Source of the DNA: Fidelibacterota bacterium
GTDB lineage: Bacteria; Fidelibacterota; Marinisomatia; Marinisomatales; TCS55
Reading direction: 5' to 3'
NCBI GenBank assembly: GCA_014382015.1
Contig: JACNKN010000041.1
Coordinates: forward strand, 82,407 to 146,406
Length of the DNA: 64,000 nucleotides
The stretch's first letter is position 1; each line of letters opens with the position of its first letter. Of the stretch, positions 8,541 to 17,646 are shown piece after piece. Made by a program: the position numbers and the translations under genes. The notes beneath the pieces were generated by a model. That model was not told the origin of the DNA and did no database searches. It was given only the letters and a program-made list of their open reading frames with translations.

Positions 8541-8932
8541 TGGCTAATGCAGTTTATAATTCTGTCGGTCGTCGAAAAGAATCTATTGCCCGTGTGTCTA
8601 TGACTCCTGGGAAAGGTACTATTTCTATCAATGGCCGTCCATTTAAAGATTATATTTGTCGGGAAAGTCTGGCAATTGTGGTGACACAACCACTTGATTT
8701 AATTGATCAACGGGAATCTTATGATATCACCGTTAACGTAAAAGGGGGTGGCCTTACAGGACAAGCCGGTGCCATCCGTTTAGGGATTTCCCGAGCATTA
8801 AATGATGTAAGCGAGGATTTTCGCCCCCAATTAAAAGCAGCCGGTTTTCTCACTCGTGATGCACGGGAAGTTGAACGTAAAAAATATGGTCAACCCGGCG
8901 CTCGCAAAAAATTCCAATTCTCAAAACGTTAA
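8540..8932 (+). CDS. rpsI: Small-subunit ribosomal protein uS9
   Basis: A 130-residue protein of the 30S head whose C-terminal tail reaches the P-site tRNA. The start [13 protein letters not shown], the [19 protein letters not shown] signature and the basic end ([16 protein letters not shown]) are all present. The gene overlaps rplM by one base, the standard rplM-rpsI pairing, and rpsB starts 4 bases after its stop. Confidence 0.97.
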   Translation: MANAVYNSVGRRKESIARVSMTPGKGTISINGRPFKDYICRESLAIVVTQPLDLIDQRESYDITVNVKGGGLTGQAGAIRLGISRALNDVSEDFRPQLKAAGFLTRDAREVERKKYGQPGARKKFQFSKR

Positions 8933-8936
8933 TATT

Positions 8937-9785
8937 ATGGCAGCATTAAAAGTAAAATTCGAAGACTTACTGGGTACAGGCGCACACTTTGGGCATGTAA
9001 CCCGGAAGTGGAGCCCCAACTTTAAACCTTTTATCCTGATGGAAAAAAATGGGGTTCATATTATCAATATAGATGAAACTATTCGCCATTTGGACAATGC
9101 CCTCAGCTTTATCAGTGGAAAAGCAAAAAAGAAAGGTGAATTCCTGTTTGTGGGAACAAAGGCTCAAGCCAAAGACATTGTTCAACAGGAAGCGGATCGT
9201 TGTTCCATGTTTTATGTGGTTGAACGTTGGTTAGGCGGGACACTCACTAATTTTACAACTATAAAGAAAAGTATTAAACGGCTGCACTTGCTGGAAAAAG
9301 AGGGGTCACAGATTTATGAAAATCAGACCAAGAAAGAAATCCAGATGCTCAACCGTGAACGGATTAAACTTTCAGATCAGCACCGAGGAATAAAAGATAT
9401 GCGCCGCCTTCCGGATGCGGTCATTATTGTGGATGCCAAACTTGAAAGTACCGCTGTGAGAGAGGCCACAATATTGGGTATTCCCATTATTGCCATTGTT
9501 GATTCTAATACGGATCCAACCATTATAGATTATCCCATTCCGGCCAATGATGATTCGATCCGGACAATTCAACTTATCATGTCTGTCATTGCAGATACCA
9601 TTCTGGATACAAGTGGTAAATCCGATAATAATCCAGAAAAAGTCGCTAACCAGGAATCGGATACAACCGAAAAAGACGCTAAGGTTGAAACGAAAGTTGC
9701 TTCAGATGACACAGATAAAAAAGATTCACCACCAGCAGTAGAAAAAGTTGAAGATCCCGTAGAGGAGGCTGAAGAAGCAAAATGA
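8937..9785 (+). CDS. rpsB: Small-subunit ribosomal protein uS2 with an acidic C-terminal tail
   Basis: The core, from [20 protein letters not shown], is a normal uS2 with the [20 protein letters not shown] and PDAVIIVD segments. I start it at the ATG at 8937, just after the rpsI stop; the frame is open further upstream but that part lies over rpsI. The protein is 282 residues, longer than the roughly 230-255 common in the family. The last 60 or so residues are a low-complexity tail rich in Glu, Asp, Lys and Thr. Its stop overlaps the tsf ATG by 4 bases, matching the conserved rpsB-tsf pair. Confidence 0.96.
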   Translation: MAALKVKFEDLLGTGAHFGHVTRKWSPNFKPFILMEKNGVHIINIDETIRHLDNALSFISGKAKKKGEFLFVGTKAQAKDIVQQEADRCSMFYVVERWLGGTLTNFTTIKKSIKRLHLLEKEGSQIYENQTKKEIQMLNRERIKLSDQHRGIKDMRRLPDAVIIVDAKLESTAVREATILGIPIIAIVDSNTDPTIIDYPIPANDDSIRTIQLIMSVIADTILDTSGKSDNNPEKVANQESDTTEKDAKVETKVASDDTDKKDSPPAVEKVEDPVEEAEEAK

Positions 9786-10399
9786 GTATAGATGCCAAAA
9801 CAGTAAAAGCATTGCGCGACAAAACAGGCGCAGGAATGATGGATTGTAAAAAAGCGTTGGTTGAAACAGATGGCAATTTAGAAAATGCTATTGACCATTT
9901 ACGTAAATCAGGTATTGCGAAAGCAGAGAAAAAGGGTGAACGAACCGCTAAAGAGGGTCTGATCTTTTCTTATATACATCATGGCGGCCGTTTGGGTGTC
10001 CTCGTTGAATTGAACTGTGAAACAGATTTCGTAGCGAAAACAGAAGGCTACTCTGAATTAGCACATAATTTGGCTATGCAGGTTGCAGCCACAAATCCAT
10101 TGGCGATTCGGCGTGAAGATATTGACCCGTCTATGGTGGAACATGAAAAAAATATCTTTATGGACCAGGTTAAAGATTCAGGGAAACCTGAAAATATCAT
10201 TGAAAAAATTGTTGAAGGCAGAATGGAGAAATTTTATGCAGAAACATGTCTTCTCGAGCAATCATTTATAAAAGATCCCGATAAGAAAGTTGGCGATCTC
10301 CTCACGCAGGCGGTGGCAACATTGGGCGAAAACATTGTGGTCAGCCGGTTTACTCGTTTCGCCATTGGCGAAGAATCCAGTAACGGACAACCGCACTAA
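9782..10399 (+). CDS. tsf: Translation elongation factor Ts (short form)
   Basis: EF-Ts catalyses GDP release from EF-Tu. The N-terminal UBA-like region carries the signature [16 protein letters not shown], and the core has [12 protein letters not shown]. At 205 residues it is the short form, similar in size to the Thermus type and shorter than the roughly 280-residue enterobacterial protein, so one half of the duplicated core appears reduced. It is translationally coupled to rpsB by ATGA, and pyrH follows after 7 bases. Confidence 0.95.
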   Translation: MSIDAKTVKALRDKTGAGMMDCKKALVETDGNLENAIDHLRKSGIAKAEKKGERTAKEGLIFSYIHHGGRLGVLVELNCETDFVAKTEGYSELAHNLAMQVAATNPLAIRREDIDPSMVEHEKNIFMDQVKDSGKPENIIEKIVEGRMEKFYAETCLLEQSFIKDPDKKVGDLLTQAVATLGENIVVSRFTRFAIGEESSNGQPH

Positions 10400-10406
10400 A
10401 TTATAG

Positions 10407-11123
10407 ATGTCAAGTCCTGCTTTCAGGCGAATCCTTCTTAAGTTAAGCGGGGAGGTACTTGCCGGCGACCAGGGATTTGGTATTGATCCGAAAAAGGCGA
10501 CTCAGCTCGCCAACGAAGTCAAATCTATCTACGAAATGGGTATCAGTATTGGCCTCATCATTGGTGCGGGCAATATATTTCGCGGACTGCAAGCTGCTGG
10601 TAAAGGTATGGATCGTGTCACTGGTGATTATCTGGGCATGCTGGCAACCATCATGAATGCGATTAGTCTGCAGGATGCATTGGAACATGTGGGCGTCGAA
10701 ACACGAACACTTTCTGCCATTACTGTATCCCAAATAGCTGAACCTTACATTCGGCGAAGGGCGCTTCGTCATTTAGAAAAAGGCCGTGTGGTTATTATTG
10801 CTGGCGGCACAGGAAATCCCTACTTTACTACTGATACGGCTGCTGCGCTTCGCGCGACTGAACTCCACGCAGAAGTTTTAATTAAAGGCACCAAAGTGGA
10901 TGGTGTGTATGACAAGGATCCTGTTGTAAATTCTGATGCAACACGTTACAAAAAGGTTTCATACTCAGAAGTGTTAGCTAAAAATCTTCGGGTGATGGAT
11001 TTAACTGCCATTACGTTATGCAAAGAGAATTCATTGCCCATACGTGTATTTAATATTAATACAAAAGGTGATTTAAAACGTTTGCTGAATGGTGAAGATA
11101 TCGGTACAACAGTGGTCGAATAA
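10407..11123 (+). CDS. pyrH: UMP kinase
   Basis: A hexameric amino-acid-kinase-family enzyme that phosphorylates UMP to UDP. The N-terminal [18 protein letters not shown], the GAGNIFRG motif, the [19 protein letters not shown] region and the [18 protein letters not shown] signature are intact over a normal 238-residue length. It sits in the usual tsf-pyrH-frr order. It also links this operon to the pyr operon upstream, since it consumes the UMP that PyrR senses. Confidence 0.97.
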   Translation: MSSPAFRRILLKLSGEVLAGDQGFGIDPKKATQLANEVKSIYEMGISIGLIIGAGNIFRGLQAAGKGMDRVTGDYLGMLATIMNAISLQDALEHVGVETRTLSAITVSQIAEPYIRRRALRHLEKGRVVIIAGGTGNPYFTTDTAAALRATELHAEVLIKGTKVDGVYDKDPVVNSDATRYKKVSYSEVLAKNLRVMDLTAITLCKENSLPIRVFNINTKGDLKRLLNGEDIGTTVVE

Positions 11124-11128
11124 TTATT

Positions 11129-11686
11129 ATGCTGGAAGAAATATATAAAGACGCATCACACAGGATGGACCAAGCGGTTGAACATACGCTCATGGAATTG
11201 GCGAAGGTTCGAACCGGACGGGCAAATCCCGAGTTACTCAATTCAATTCAAGTTGAATATTATGGATCAATGATGCCCATGAACCAGGTATCCACTGTTT
11301 CAGTTCCTGAACCACGGCTCATTATACTCCAGCCGTTCGAAAAGTCATTAATTCCAGTTATTGAAAAAGCCATCATGGATTCCAATTTAGGGTTAACACC
11401 CAGTAATAACGGAAATGCGGTATTGGTTCCGATTCCGGCATTATCAGAAGAACGTCGGAAAGATTTAATTAAATATGTTCATCAGGTGATTGAGGAGGGA
11501 CGGGTTGCTGTTCGGAATGTCCGTCGGGATGCGCTTCATCATGTAAAGGAATTTGGGCAAAAAGAACATGTATCTGAGGATGAAATTCACAGGCAGGAAA
11601 CTGAAATGCAAACGTTGACAGATAATCATGTAGGTTCGCTCAATGAGATGCAGGCCAAAAAAGAAAAGGAACTCATGGAGTTCTAA
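11129..11686 (+). CDS. frr: Ribosome recycling factor
   Basis: A tRNA-shaped, 185-residue protein that with EF-G splits the post-termination ribosome. The helical start with ELAKVRTGRANPELL, the IQPFEKSLI-like strand region, GLTPSNNGNAVLVPIP and LSEERRKDLIKYV are all typical. It starts 5 bases after the pyrH stop and ends the operon; a strong hairpin terminator follows after about 27 bases. Confidence 0.97.
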   Translation: MLEEIYKDASHRMDQAVEHTLMELAKVRTGRANPELLNSIQVEYYGSMMPMNQVSTVSVPEPRLIILQPFEKSLIPVIEKAIMDSNLGLTPSNNGNAVLVPIPALSEERRKDLIKYVHQVIEEGRVAVRNVRRDALHHVKEFGQKEHVSEDEIHRQETEMQTLTDNHVGSLNEMQAKKEKELMEF

Positions 11687-11712
11687 TTTTCATTTTTTAA
11701 AATTGTAAATAA

Positions 11713-11750
11713 AAATCCCCGCTCCGAATAATCGAGGCGGGGATTTTTTT
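11713..11750. terminator. Bidirectional rho-independent terminator between frr and nrdJ
   Basis: Arms AAATCCCCGC (11713-11722) and GCGGGGATTT (11737-11746) form a perfect 10-bp stem followed by a T-run to 11750. The other strand also ends in a T-rich stretch because the left arm is preceded by A residues. It lies between the convergent genes frr and nrdJ and can serve both. Confidence 0.9.
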
Positions 11751-11770
11751 TAGAGAATGAAATGAATCAA

Positions 11771-14224
11771 TCATTCACACTTGGAAAATCCGCATCCAGG
11801 GCACGTGACACACCCACCTTCGTGCATGACAGAACTGCCGCAGTCGGGACATATGGTAATGTTTTTGAAGGTGAAGTCTGTCATATCCATTTGATGTTCA
11901 GAAGCTTCTTCTTTTGTCGCCATGGTAATGGACGGTTTTCGTTGCATATTCTCGTTATCCGAATTTGAACCTGTACTGCAAAAATCAGGATTTTCACTGA
12001 GATAATCATCGAGTGCTTTACCAATTGCATCCGGTGTGGACAGAATCAGGCGGCCATCTTCCCAGGTTGGATTCGGTCCACTGATTCCTTTTAATTGTTT
12101 TATAATGGCATTCGGATCAATCCCGGATCGAAGGGCGAGAGAAATTAGACGGCTAATCGCTTCGGATTGCGCTGCAGCATTTCCGCCTGCTTTTCCAATG
12201 GTTGTGAATACTTCACATAATCCGTTTTCATCCTGGTTAATTGTAATGTAAAGGGTCCCTTCGCCCGTACGGATTCGACGGGTAACTCCTTCAGTTGTAT
12301 GGGGTCGTATCCGTGGCCGTTTTTCTACGACAGGCATCTCAGATTCTACCCGGGATGTGGCGGCTATATCTTCAATATTTTTACCATTTTCCGTATTTTC
12401 AGTAATGAGGATTCCTTCCCTGGATCCTTCCCGATATACGGTAATCCCTTTCAAGCCTGTTTTATAGGCAGTCATGTAGATATCGGCTACGGTTTGTAAT
12501 TTGATATTTTCCTTCAGATTTACCGTTGAAGAAATAGAACTATCAATATACTTTTGAATGACACCCTGCATTTTGACCCGGGCAAAAGGATCAATATCAT
12601 GGGAAGTAATCACATATTCTGGCAGATTTTCATCCGTATCGAATAATTTTTTAATAATGGGGTGATACACTTTGTATTCATCAAATGTTTTCCCATATCC
12701 ATCATCATTCTTTTTCACACGTCTTTTATATGACGTGGCGAATATGGGCTCGATACCCGAGGTGACTCGAGCCACGATGGCACCGCTGCCAGTAGGAGGA
12801 ACCGTTAATACGGTTGAGTTTCGAATTCCGTTTTCTTTAATTTTATTATTTAAGTTTCGGGGAAGGTTTTTGATGAATTGACTTTTTCGGTAGCCTGCCC
12901 AGTCAAAATTCGGAAAAGATCCTTTTTCATTTGCCAGTTCAACACTGGTGTCATATGCACTATCCCGTAAAATTTGCATGACCTGTTCGACGGTTTGAAT
13001 TGCATCGTCACTGTCATATTTGATGCCCATTCGGACAAGCATGTCACCCAGTCCCAGAATACCCAACCCGATTCGACGATCATTGGTGGCATTTTGTTTT
13101 TGGGAATCAAGGGCATGGCGGTCCAAGTTATAATCGATTACATTATCCAGGAACCGTGTGGCAATTCCCACCGTATCCTTGAATTCATCAATCATAAAGT
13201 TGCCATCAACATCTACAAATCGTTCCAGATTAATGGAGCCAAGATTACAGCATCCTCCATCGGGTAGTGGTTGTTCTGCACAGGGATTCGTTGAAACAAG
13301 CGGACTACAATATTCCGCATTATGGTAATCGGTCATTGTATCCCAGAAGAGTAATCCTGGTTCAGCGCTGGTATGGGCGTGCTCAATTATTTTATTCCAC
13401 AATTTCCGGGCGTTTATCCTTTTATATACTTGTTCATTCCATTTGAGTTCAAATTCAGAATCACTTTCAACTGCTTCCATGAATCCGTGGGTTAAGAGGA
13501 CGGAAATGTTGGAATATTTCACCATGTGAATATCATCGGTTTTTATTTCAATAAACTTTTCAATATCCGGATGGTCTACCCGAAGGGTTTGCATGTTGGC
13601 GCCACGACGGCCGTGCTGGGCGATCGTATTGGTATTTTCACTGAAAAGGTTCATAAACCCCACAGGGCCGCAGGATTCACCGCCGGTTCCTTTAATGGCA
13701 TCACCGGAGGGACGCAGTACAGATAGATCATGGCCGCAGCCGCCGCCATATTTATATGTACGGGCTTCTTCTTCAATGGTCCGATAAATTGAGTTGATGG
13801 AATCGTCCTGAATTCCCACCACATAACAATTGTTGAGTGTGGTGGTAATATCTTCCCTGCCGGCGCCATGCATGATGCGGCCACCCGGTGTAAATTTAAA
13901 ATCCTCTAAAATAGAATAAAATTTCTTTTCCCATGTTTCCCGTAGCTTTTTAGTCCGTTCAATGGAAGCCAGGGCATTCGCCTGACGTTGCCATAGTTCG
14001 TACGGGTGGCTTTCCCATGGGGCGAGATATTTATTTTTCAAAACGTCAGCGCCGAGTGTATCGCCTTCGTAATAATTGTCTATGAGGTATGGAGTGAATT
14101 CGTTAGAAATACTTTGTCCGTCAACTTCTTTCGTCAGTTCACGAACTGTTTCCTCAACCATAATGTTGAGTTCACCCGAGGTTGTCTTTCCACTGGGAAA
14201 GTTGAGTTCTATTGCTTCTGCCAT
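11771..14224 (-). CDS. nrdJ: Adenosylcobalamin-dependent ribonucleotide reductase (class II)
   Basis: An 817-residue class II enzyme that reduces ribonucleotides to deoxyribonucleotides with a coenzyme-B12-derived thiyl radical, needing no oxygen. Active-site residues are visible: C133 in LNNCYV, then N313-P-C315-A-E317, where C315 is the radical cysteine, with the C325/C326 region supplying the second redox cysteine. The GGCGHDLSVLRPSG region and the PPTGSGA loop are conserved. The C-terminus is a Cys-rich ribbon (CPDCG...CPGCGFSKCE) that re-reduces the active site in this family. The start has AGGAA upstream. It is monocistronic, convergent with frr, and has two DnaA boxes upstream. Confidence 0.96.
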   Translation of the reverse strand: MAEAIELNFPSGKTTSGELNIMVEETVRELTKEVDGQSISNEFTPYLIDNYYEGDTLGADVLKNKYLAPWESHPYELWQRQANALASIERTKKLRETWEKKFYSILEDFKFTPGGRIMHGAGREDITTTLNNCYVVGIQDDSINSIYRTIEEEARTYKYGGGCGHDLSVLRPSGDAIKGTGGESCGPVGFMNLFSENTNTIAQHGRRGANMQTLRVDHPDIEKFIEIKTDDIHMVKYSNISVLLTHGFMEAVESDSEFELKWNEQVYKRINARKLWNKIIEHAHTSAEPGLLFWDTMTDYHNAEYCSPLVSTNPCAEQPLPDGGCCNLGSINLERFVDVDGNFMIDEFKDTVGIATRFLDNVIDYNLDRHALDSQKQNATNDRRIGLGILGLGDMLVRMGIKYDSDDAIQTVEQVMQILRDSAYDTSVELANEKGSFPNFDWAGYRKSQFIKNLPRNLNNKIKENGIRNSTVLTVPPTGSGAIVARVTSGIEPIFATSYKRRVKKNDDGYGKTFDEYKVYHPIIKKLFDTDENLPEYVITSHDIDPFARVKMQGVIQKYIDSSISSTVNLKENIKLQTVADIYMTAYKTGLKGITVYREGSREGILITENTENGKNIEDIAATSRVESEMPVVEKRPRIRPHTTEGVTRRIRTGEGTLYITINQDENGLCEVFTTIGKAGGNAAAQSEAISRLISLALRSGIDPNAIIKQLKGISGPNPTWEDGRLILSTPDAIGKALDDYLSENPDFCSTGSNSDNENMQRKPSITMATKEEASEHQMDMTDFTFKNITICPDCGSSVMHEGGCVTCPGCGFSKCE

Positions 14225-14581
14225 TAACAGTCGTTCCTAGTTTGGTATGTGGTGTTGTAAAAAAACAGGCCTTTTTATAGGTTGATAAATGAAAAAAGTG
14301 ATAATCGACTTGGTTGGCACGGCCAATATATAATCGCGGAAAAAACTACCCAAGAAGAAAAGTAAATAAAGTTAAAACATTCTCGAGAAAAAAGTGATTC
14401 AATCAAGTTTTCCACAATTTATCCACACCTATCATGATTTTTTTAACCTCACTTTTTACATAGAAGAATAGGACACCTCTCTCTTCTATAAAAATCCACC
14501 GACGAGACTCACCCTAAAAGAAACTATTTTGGAATAGAAACGCTGGAGCCCGTATTTTTTCTGGTATAAATTCCCCCTTAC
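14225..14581. other. AT-rich intergenic region upstream of nrdJ
   Basis: About 357 bases between the nrdJ start (minus strand) and tRNA-Gly (plus strand), with no credible ORF. It must hold two divergent promoters, but I cannot fix either with confidence. It contains two DnaA boxes (14408-14427) and a short inverted repeat (TTGGC-acg-GCCAA, 14311-14323). I found neither a clear NrdR box nor a cobalamin-riboswitch B12 box. Confidence 0.5.
14408..14427 (+). promoter_or_regulatory. Two tandem DnaA boxes
   Basis: TTTTCCACA (14408-14416) and TTATCCACA (14419-14427) both match the DnaA consensus TTWTNCACA, and the second is the perfect high-affinity form. They have the same orientation and are offset by 11 bp, one helical turn. 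They lie about 190 bases upstream of nrdJ in AT-rich DNA. In E. coli, DnaA boxes upstream of nrdAB couple deoxynucleotide supply to replication, so a similar role is plausible here; this is inference. Confidence 0.6.
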
Positions 14582-14653
14582 GCGGGCGTCGTATAATGGC
14601 TATTACCCCAGCTTCCCAAGCTGGTGACGAGGGTCCGATTCCCTTCGCCCGCT
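14582..14653 (+). tRNA. tRNA-Gly (anticodon CCC)
   Basis: A full cloverleaf is visible: acceptor arm GCGGGCG (14582-14588) pairs with CGCCCGC (14646-14652), discriminator T at 14653. The anticodon stem CCAGC/GCTGG encloses the loop TTCCCAA, giving anticodon CCC for GGG codons. The T arm holds GGGTCCGATTCCC. CCA is not encoded. A strong terminator lies about 90 bases downstream. Confidence 0.96.
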
Positions 14654-14739
14654 CAATGCCATTCCCAGATTGGTTAATTTCTGAAAGAAAGGTCGATTGA
14701 TTGGACAAATCGTAAAAGTATGTTTTTTCGAGGAATTAA

Positions 14740-14770
14740 AAAAGGGACGTGGAGGGCACGTCCCTTTTTC
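14740..14770 (+). terminator. Rho-independent terminator after tRNA-Gly
   Basis: A 12-bp perfect stem formed by arms at 14740-14751 and 14757-14768, loop GAGGG, continuing into TTTTTC. It ends the tRNA-Gly transcript and insulates the downstream aldolase gene. Confidence 0.9.
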
Positions 14771-14885
14771 TTACAATCAACTTACGCTTAAGGATACAAA
14801 TGAGAATTGTAGCAATTGCAAAAATTTATTACATTTTGGTTAATAATGATGTGATGAAGGTCACGGGAGCGGAAAAATAATTTCT

Positions 14886-15809
14886 ATGAATAATCTAAAA
14901 GGGGTATGGACACCTATACTCACACCCCTAAAAGCTGACCTGACCATTGATAAAACCAAGTATTTTAATCACCTCAGATGGTTATTGAATCACGGCATTG
15001 ATGGTATTGTGGTTTTTGGCACGAATGGGGAAGCCACTTCATTCTCAGTGTTCGAACGAATGGAACTTCTGGATTGGATAAAAGAAGTGCAGATTCCTTC
15101 AGACAATATTATGGTAGGTACAGGATGCAGCGCCCTAACGGATACGATTACTCTGGGTAAACATGCTGTTTCCAATGGATATTTCCATCATTTGATGTTA
15201 CCGCCATTCTATTATAAAACGCCCAGTCAAGAGGGATTGGTCCATTATTTCAGCGAAGTGATTCAACGCATTGATGATGAGCGGCTGAAAATTTATTTAT
15301 ATAATTTTCCTCTCCTTTCTGGAATTCACTTTGATGTCAATTTGGTCAAAGAACTCATGGAAAAATTCCCGGATCAAATTGTAGGATACAAAGACAGCTC
15401 CGGAGATTGGGAAAACACCAAAGTCATCCTCACCAAATGTCCTGGGTTAACTGTTTTCCCTGGTTCAGAAGCGTTCCTAACCCAAGTGCTGGATACAGGA
15501 GGTGCAGGCGTCATTAGCGGTACAGCGAACGTAAATCCCGGCTATATAAAAGAAACATATAATACATTTTTTACAGATCGGGAATTGGCTGCATCCTGCC
15601 AAGAAAAAATTACTGCTTTCAGAAAAGCCGTTCAGGCCTATCCATTAATCGCTGCGTTAAAAGGATTAATGAAATACCAAAGAAATGACGATAAGTGGGG
15701 GAACTTACGCCCGCCGCTTTCGGCCCTGTCTTCATCAGATTTTAAAGCATTATTGAGGTCGGTCAAGTCACTGAAATATACACTGGCTGATTCACCGCAT
15801 GCCGACTAA
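14886..15809 (+). CDS. DapA/NanA-family pyruvate-dependent aldolase
   Basis: A 307-residue TIM-barrel lyase/synthase of the dihydrodipicolinate synthase family. The Schiff-base lysine is K169 in GYKDSSG, the catalytic tyrosine is Y139 in YLYNFP, and the substrate-carboxylate loop reads GTNGEA (residues 45-50) instead of the GTTGE usual in true DapA. That substitution and the lack of neighbouring lysine genes suggest another 2-oxo-acid aldolase of the family, such as one for hydroxy-oxoglutarate or sugar acids, rather than lysine synthesis. It stands alone between the tRNA-Gly terminator and a long gap. Confidence 0.85.
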   Translation: MNNLKGVWTPILTPLKADLTIDKTKYFNHLRWLLNHGIDGIVVFGTNGEATSFSVFERMELLDWIKEVQIPSDNIMVGTGCSALTDTITLGKHAVSNGYFHHLMLPPFYYKTPSQEGLVHYFSEVIQRIDDERLKIYLYNFPLLSGIHFDVNLVKELMEKFPDQIVGYKDSSGDWENTKVILTKCPGLTVFPGSEAFLTQVLDTGGAGVISGTANVNPGYIKETYNTFFTDRELAASCQEKITAFRKAVQAYPLIAALKGLMKYQRNDDKWGNLRPPLSALSSSDFKALLRSVKSLKYTLADSPHAD

Positions 15810-16166
15810 TTTTAATCTGGTTGCAACCTGAAAATGTCAGGTACTTTTTAGATAAAACCAATTCATTCCACCAAGACAACAACTGTGTCTGATCCCCCAT
15901 TCGAAGTGTTGAGAGAAGAATCTAAAGAACTGTTCCTTGTGGCAGTTTGTTTTATGAGTTTTATATGGTTTAGTATTCGTTAGTTATGTTACAGGACGAC
16001 ACGTCCTGTTTGAGTATGTTGGGATTAAAATGATGAACTGTGTGAATCATTTCTACTTCATAAATGACGGAGGTCGAGTAAAAAAAACTTTTGACAAGTA
16101 TGCGGAGGATCCTCTCCTGTTTTTCTGTCCCATTTCTAATGTTCCTATCTCCGTAAATTCTAAGCT
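15810..16166. other. Intergenic region with one hairpin and a 46-codon frame
   Basis: A 357-base gap. An 8-bp perfect hairpin (ACAGGACG 15991-15998, CGTCCTGT 16002-16009, loop ACA) could end the aldolase transcript, although only a short T-run follows. A frame of 46 codons from ATG at 16030 ends at 16170 and overlaps the next gene's ATG as ATGA; it has no good ribosome-binding site and I do not claim it is a gene. TTGACA at 16091-16096 is a possible -35 element without a good -10. Confidence 0.4.
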
Positions 16167-17462
16167 ATGAAAATCCTATCTGTCTATGAAAACAGCACTG
16201 CTGCAGAATTGGGTCTGAAACCGGGTGACCGCATCGATGCAATTGATGGTTCCCGCGTCCGGGATATTATTGATTATCGCTTCAAAATATCTGATGAAAA
16301 TGTTGTATTACGTGTCCGGCAAAATGGTGAGATTCTGGAATATGACATCGAAAAAGATTATGATGATGATTTAGGATTAGAATTCGAAGATTTTCGCACC
16401 CGGAAATGTGCCAATGACTGTATTTTTTGTTTTGTAGATCAGAACCCAAAGGGTATGCGGGAAGCACTGTATTTTCGGGATGGGGATTTCCGATTATCGT
16501 TTCTCTACGGCCATTATATTACCATGACCAATATGGGTTGGAAGGAAATGAAACGGATCGTGGACCAGCGGCTGTCGCCATTATATATTTCTGTCCATGT
16601 GACCCAGCCCGATAAGCGGTTGGAAATGTTTCTCTATGGCAAGGATGATAATCTGTTGAGAAAATTCGAATATTTAACAGAAAACGGGATTGAACTCCAT
16701 TCCCAGGTGGTCCTCTGCCCTGAATGGAATGATGGGGAATTTTTAGAACAAACAATTAAAGATATTCATCAATATTCACCCATGGCCCGGTCCATGTCTA
16801 TTGTCCCGGCGGGGTTGACAAAACATCGGGATGGATTACCATTTATCCCACCGGTCACCAGAGATTATGCTGAGAAATTCATCCATGTTGCAGAACAGCT
16901 TGGGAAAAAATATCGGCTAAAGGATGGGCGTAGATTTTTATTTTTGAGCGATGAATGGTTTATTGTTACCAAACGGGATTTGCCCAATACGGATTATTAT
17001 GAAGATGTAGATTTATGTGAAAACGGCGTGGGACAGGTACCCTTATTTTGGGAACAATGGCAGGATGGCATGACCGCTATTTCTCCTAAATTGGAAACAC
17101 CTCAACAGGTAACGGTTTGTTCAGGAACTCTAATTAGTGATTGGTTCAAAACTCATCTTATTCCAAGTATATCCCGTATCGAAAATCTTGATATAAATTA
17201 TATCCCCATCCGGAATGAATTTTTTGGTGCAGCAGAAGTCACTGTCACCGGATTGCTCACAGGGCAGGATATTGTGAATCAGCTGAAAGGGGAAGAATTG
17301 GGGAAAATAGTCATTTTCAGTGACCGAATTTTGAGAGAAACAGATGGTAAGATTACATTGGATGATATGACCTTAGAGCAAATATCTAATGGGATCGGTA
17401 CTCAGGTTTTAGTAACAGATGATTCACCGGAATCATTTTTTAAACTTTTAGCGTCAAATTAA
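16167..17462 (+). CDS. Radical-SAM-like protein with PDZ and DUF512 domains
   Basis: A 431-residue protein with an N-terminal PDZ-like domain (residues 1-60, containing STAAELGLKPGDRIDAIDG), a cysteine cluster C81-x3-C85-x2-C88 of the radical SAM type (ANDCIFCFVDQ), and a C-terminal DUF512 region ending in GTQVLVTDDSPESFF. Such proteins are annotated as putative Fe-S oxidoreductases; their reaction is not established. The family is often found beside der (engA), as it is here, which suggests a link to ribosome assembly or RNA modification, but that is inference. It has no obvious ribosome-binding site. Confidence 0.85.
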   Translation: MKILSVYENSTAAELGLKPGDRIDAIDGSRVRDIIDYRFKISDENVVLRVRQNGEILEYDIEKDYDDDLGLEFEDFRTRKCANDCIFCFVDQNPKGMREALYFRDGDFRLSFLYGHYITMTNMGWKEMKRIVDQRLSPLYISVHVTQPDKRLEMFLYGKDDNLLRKFEYLTENGIELHSQVVLCPEWNDGEFLEQTIKDIHQYSPMARSMSIVPAGLTKHRDGLPFIPPVTRDYAEKFIHVAEQLGKKYRLKDGRRFLFLSDEWFIVTKRDLPNTDYYEDVDLCENGVGQVPLFWEQWQDGMTAISPKLETPQQVTVCSGTLISDWFKTHLIPSISRIENLDINYIPIRNEFFGAAEVTVTGLLTGQDIVNQLKGEELGKIVIFSDRILRETDGKITLDDMTLEQISNGIGTQVLVTDDSPESFFKLLASN

Positions 17463-17496
17463 TGAGACGGTTCTTCCCAATGATCCCCATCCAAAC

Positions 17497-17513
17497 CTTC
17501 CCCATTGGGGAAG
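17497..17513 (+). terminator. Hairpin after the DUF512 gene
   Basis: Perfect 7-bp stem CTTCCCC (17497-17503) and GGGGAAG (17507-17513) with a 3-base loop, 35 bases after the stop. Only a short T-run follows (ACTTT), so it may be a weak terminator or a pause before der. A separate perfect palindrome, GCGCGAATTCGCGC (17617-17630), lies 16 bases before the der ATG. Confidence 0.45.
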
Positions 17514-17646
17514 ACTTTAAAGGATTAGACAGATCCTATGGGACTTTTGGACAAGTTTTTCAAAACTGTCTAATAATAATGATGACATTTCATTCAATCA
17601 TTCATTCAAACAATCAGCGCGAATTCGCGCCATTCATTTTTTAAAT

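Noticed and set aside
8856..8936. An upstream extension of rpsB by 27 codons
   Set aside because: The extension overlaps rpsI in another frame; the family start [12 protein letters not shown] begins at 8937.
14313..14330. A sigma-54-like TGGCAC element upstream of nrdJ
   Set aside because: No GC element (TTGC) stands at the required distance for the -12 position.
14225..14581. A cobalamin riboswitch upstream of the B12-dependent reductase
   Set aside because: I looked for the conserved B12 box and its flanking helices and saw none.
14514..14708. A 64-codon open frame on the minus strand
   Set aside because: It runs antisense across the tRNA-Gly gene and has no coding features of its own.
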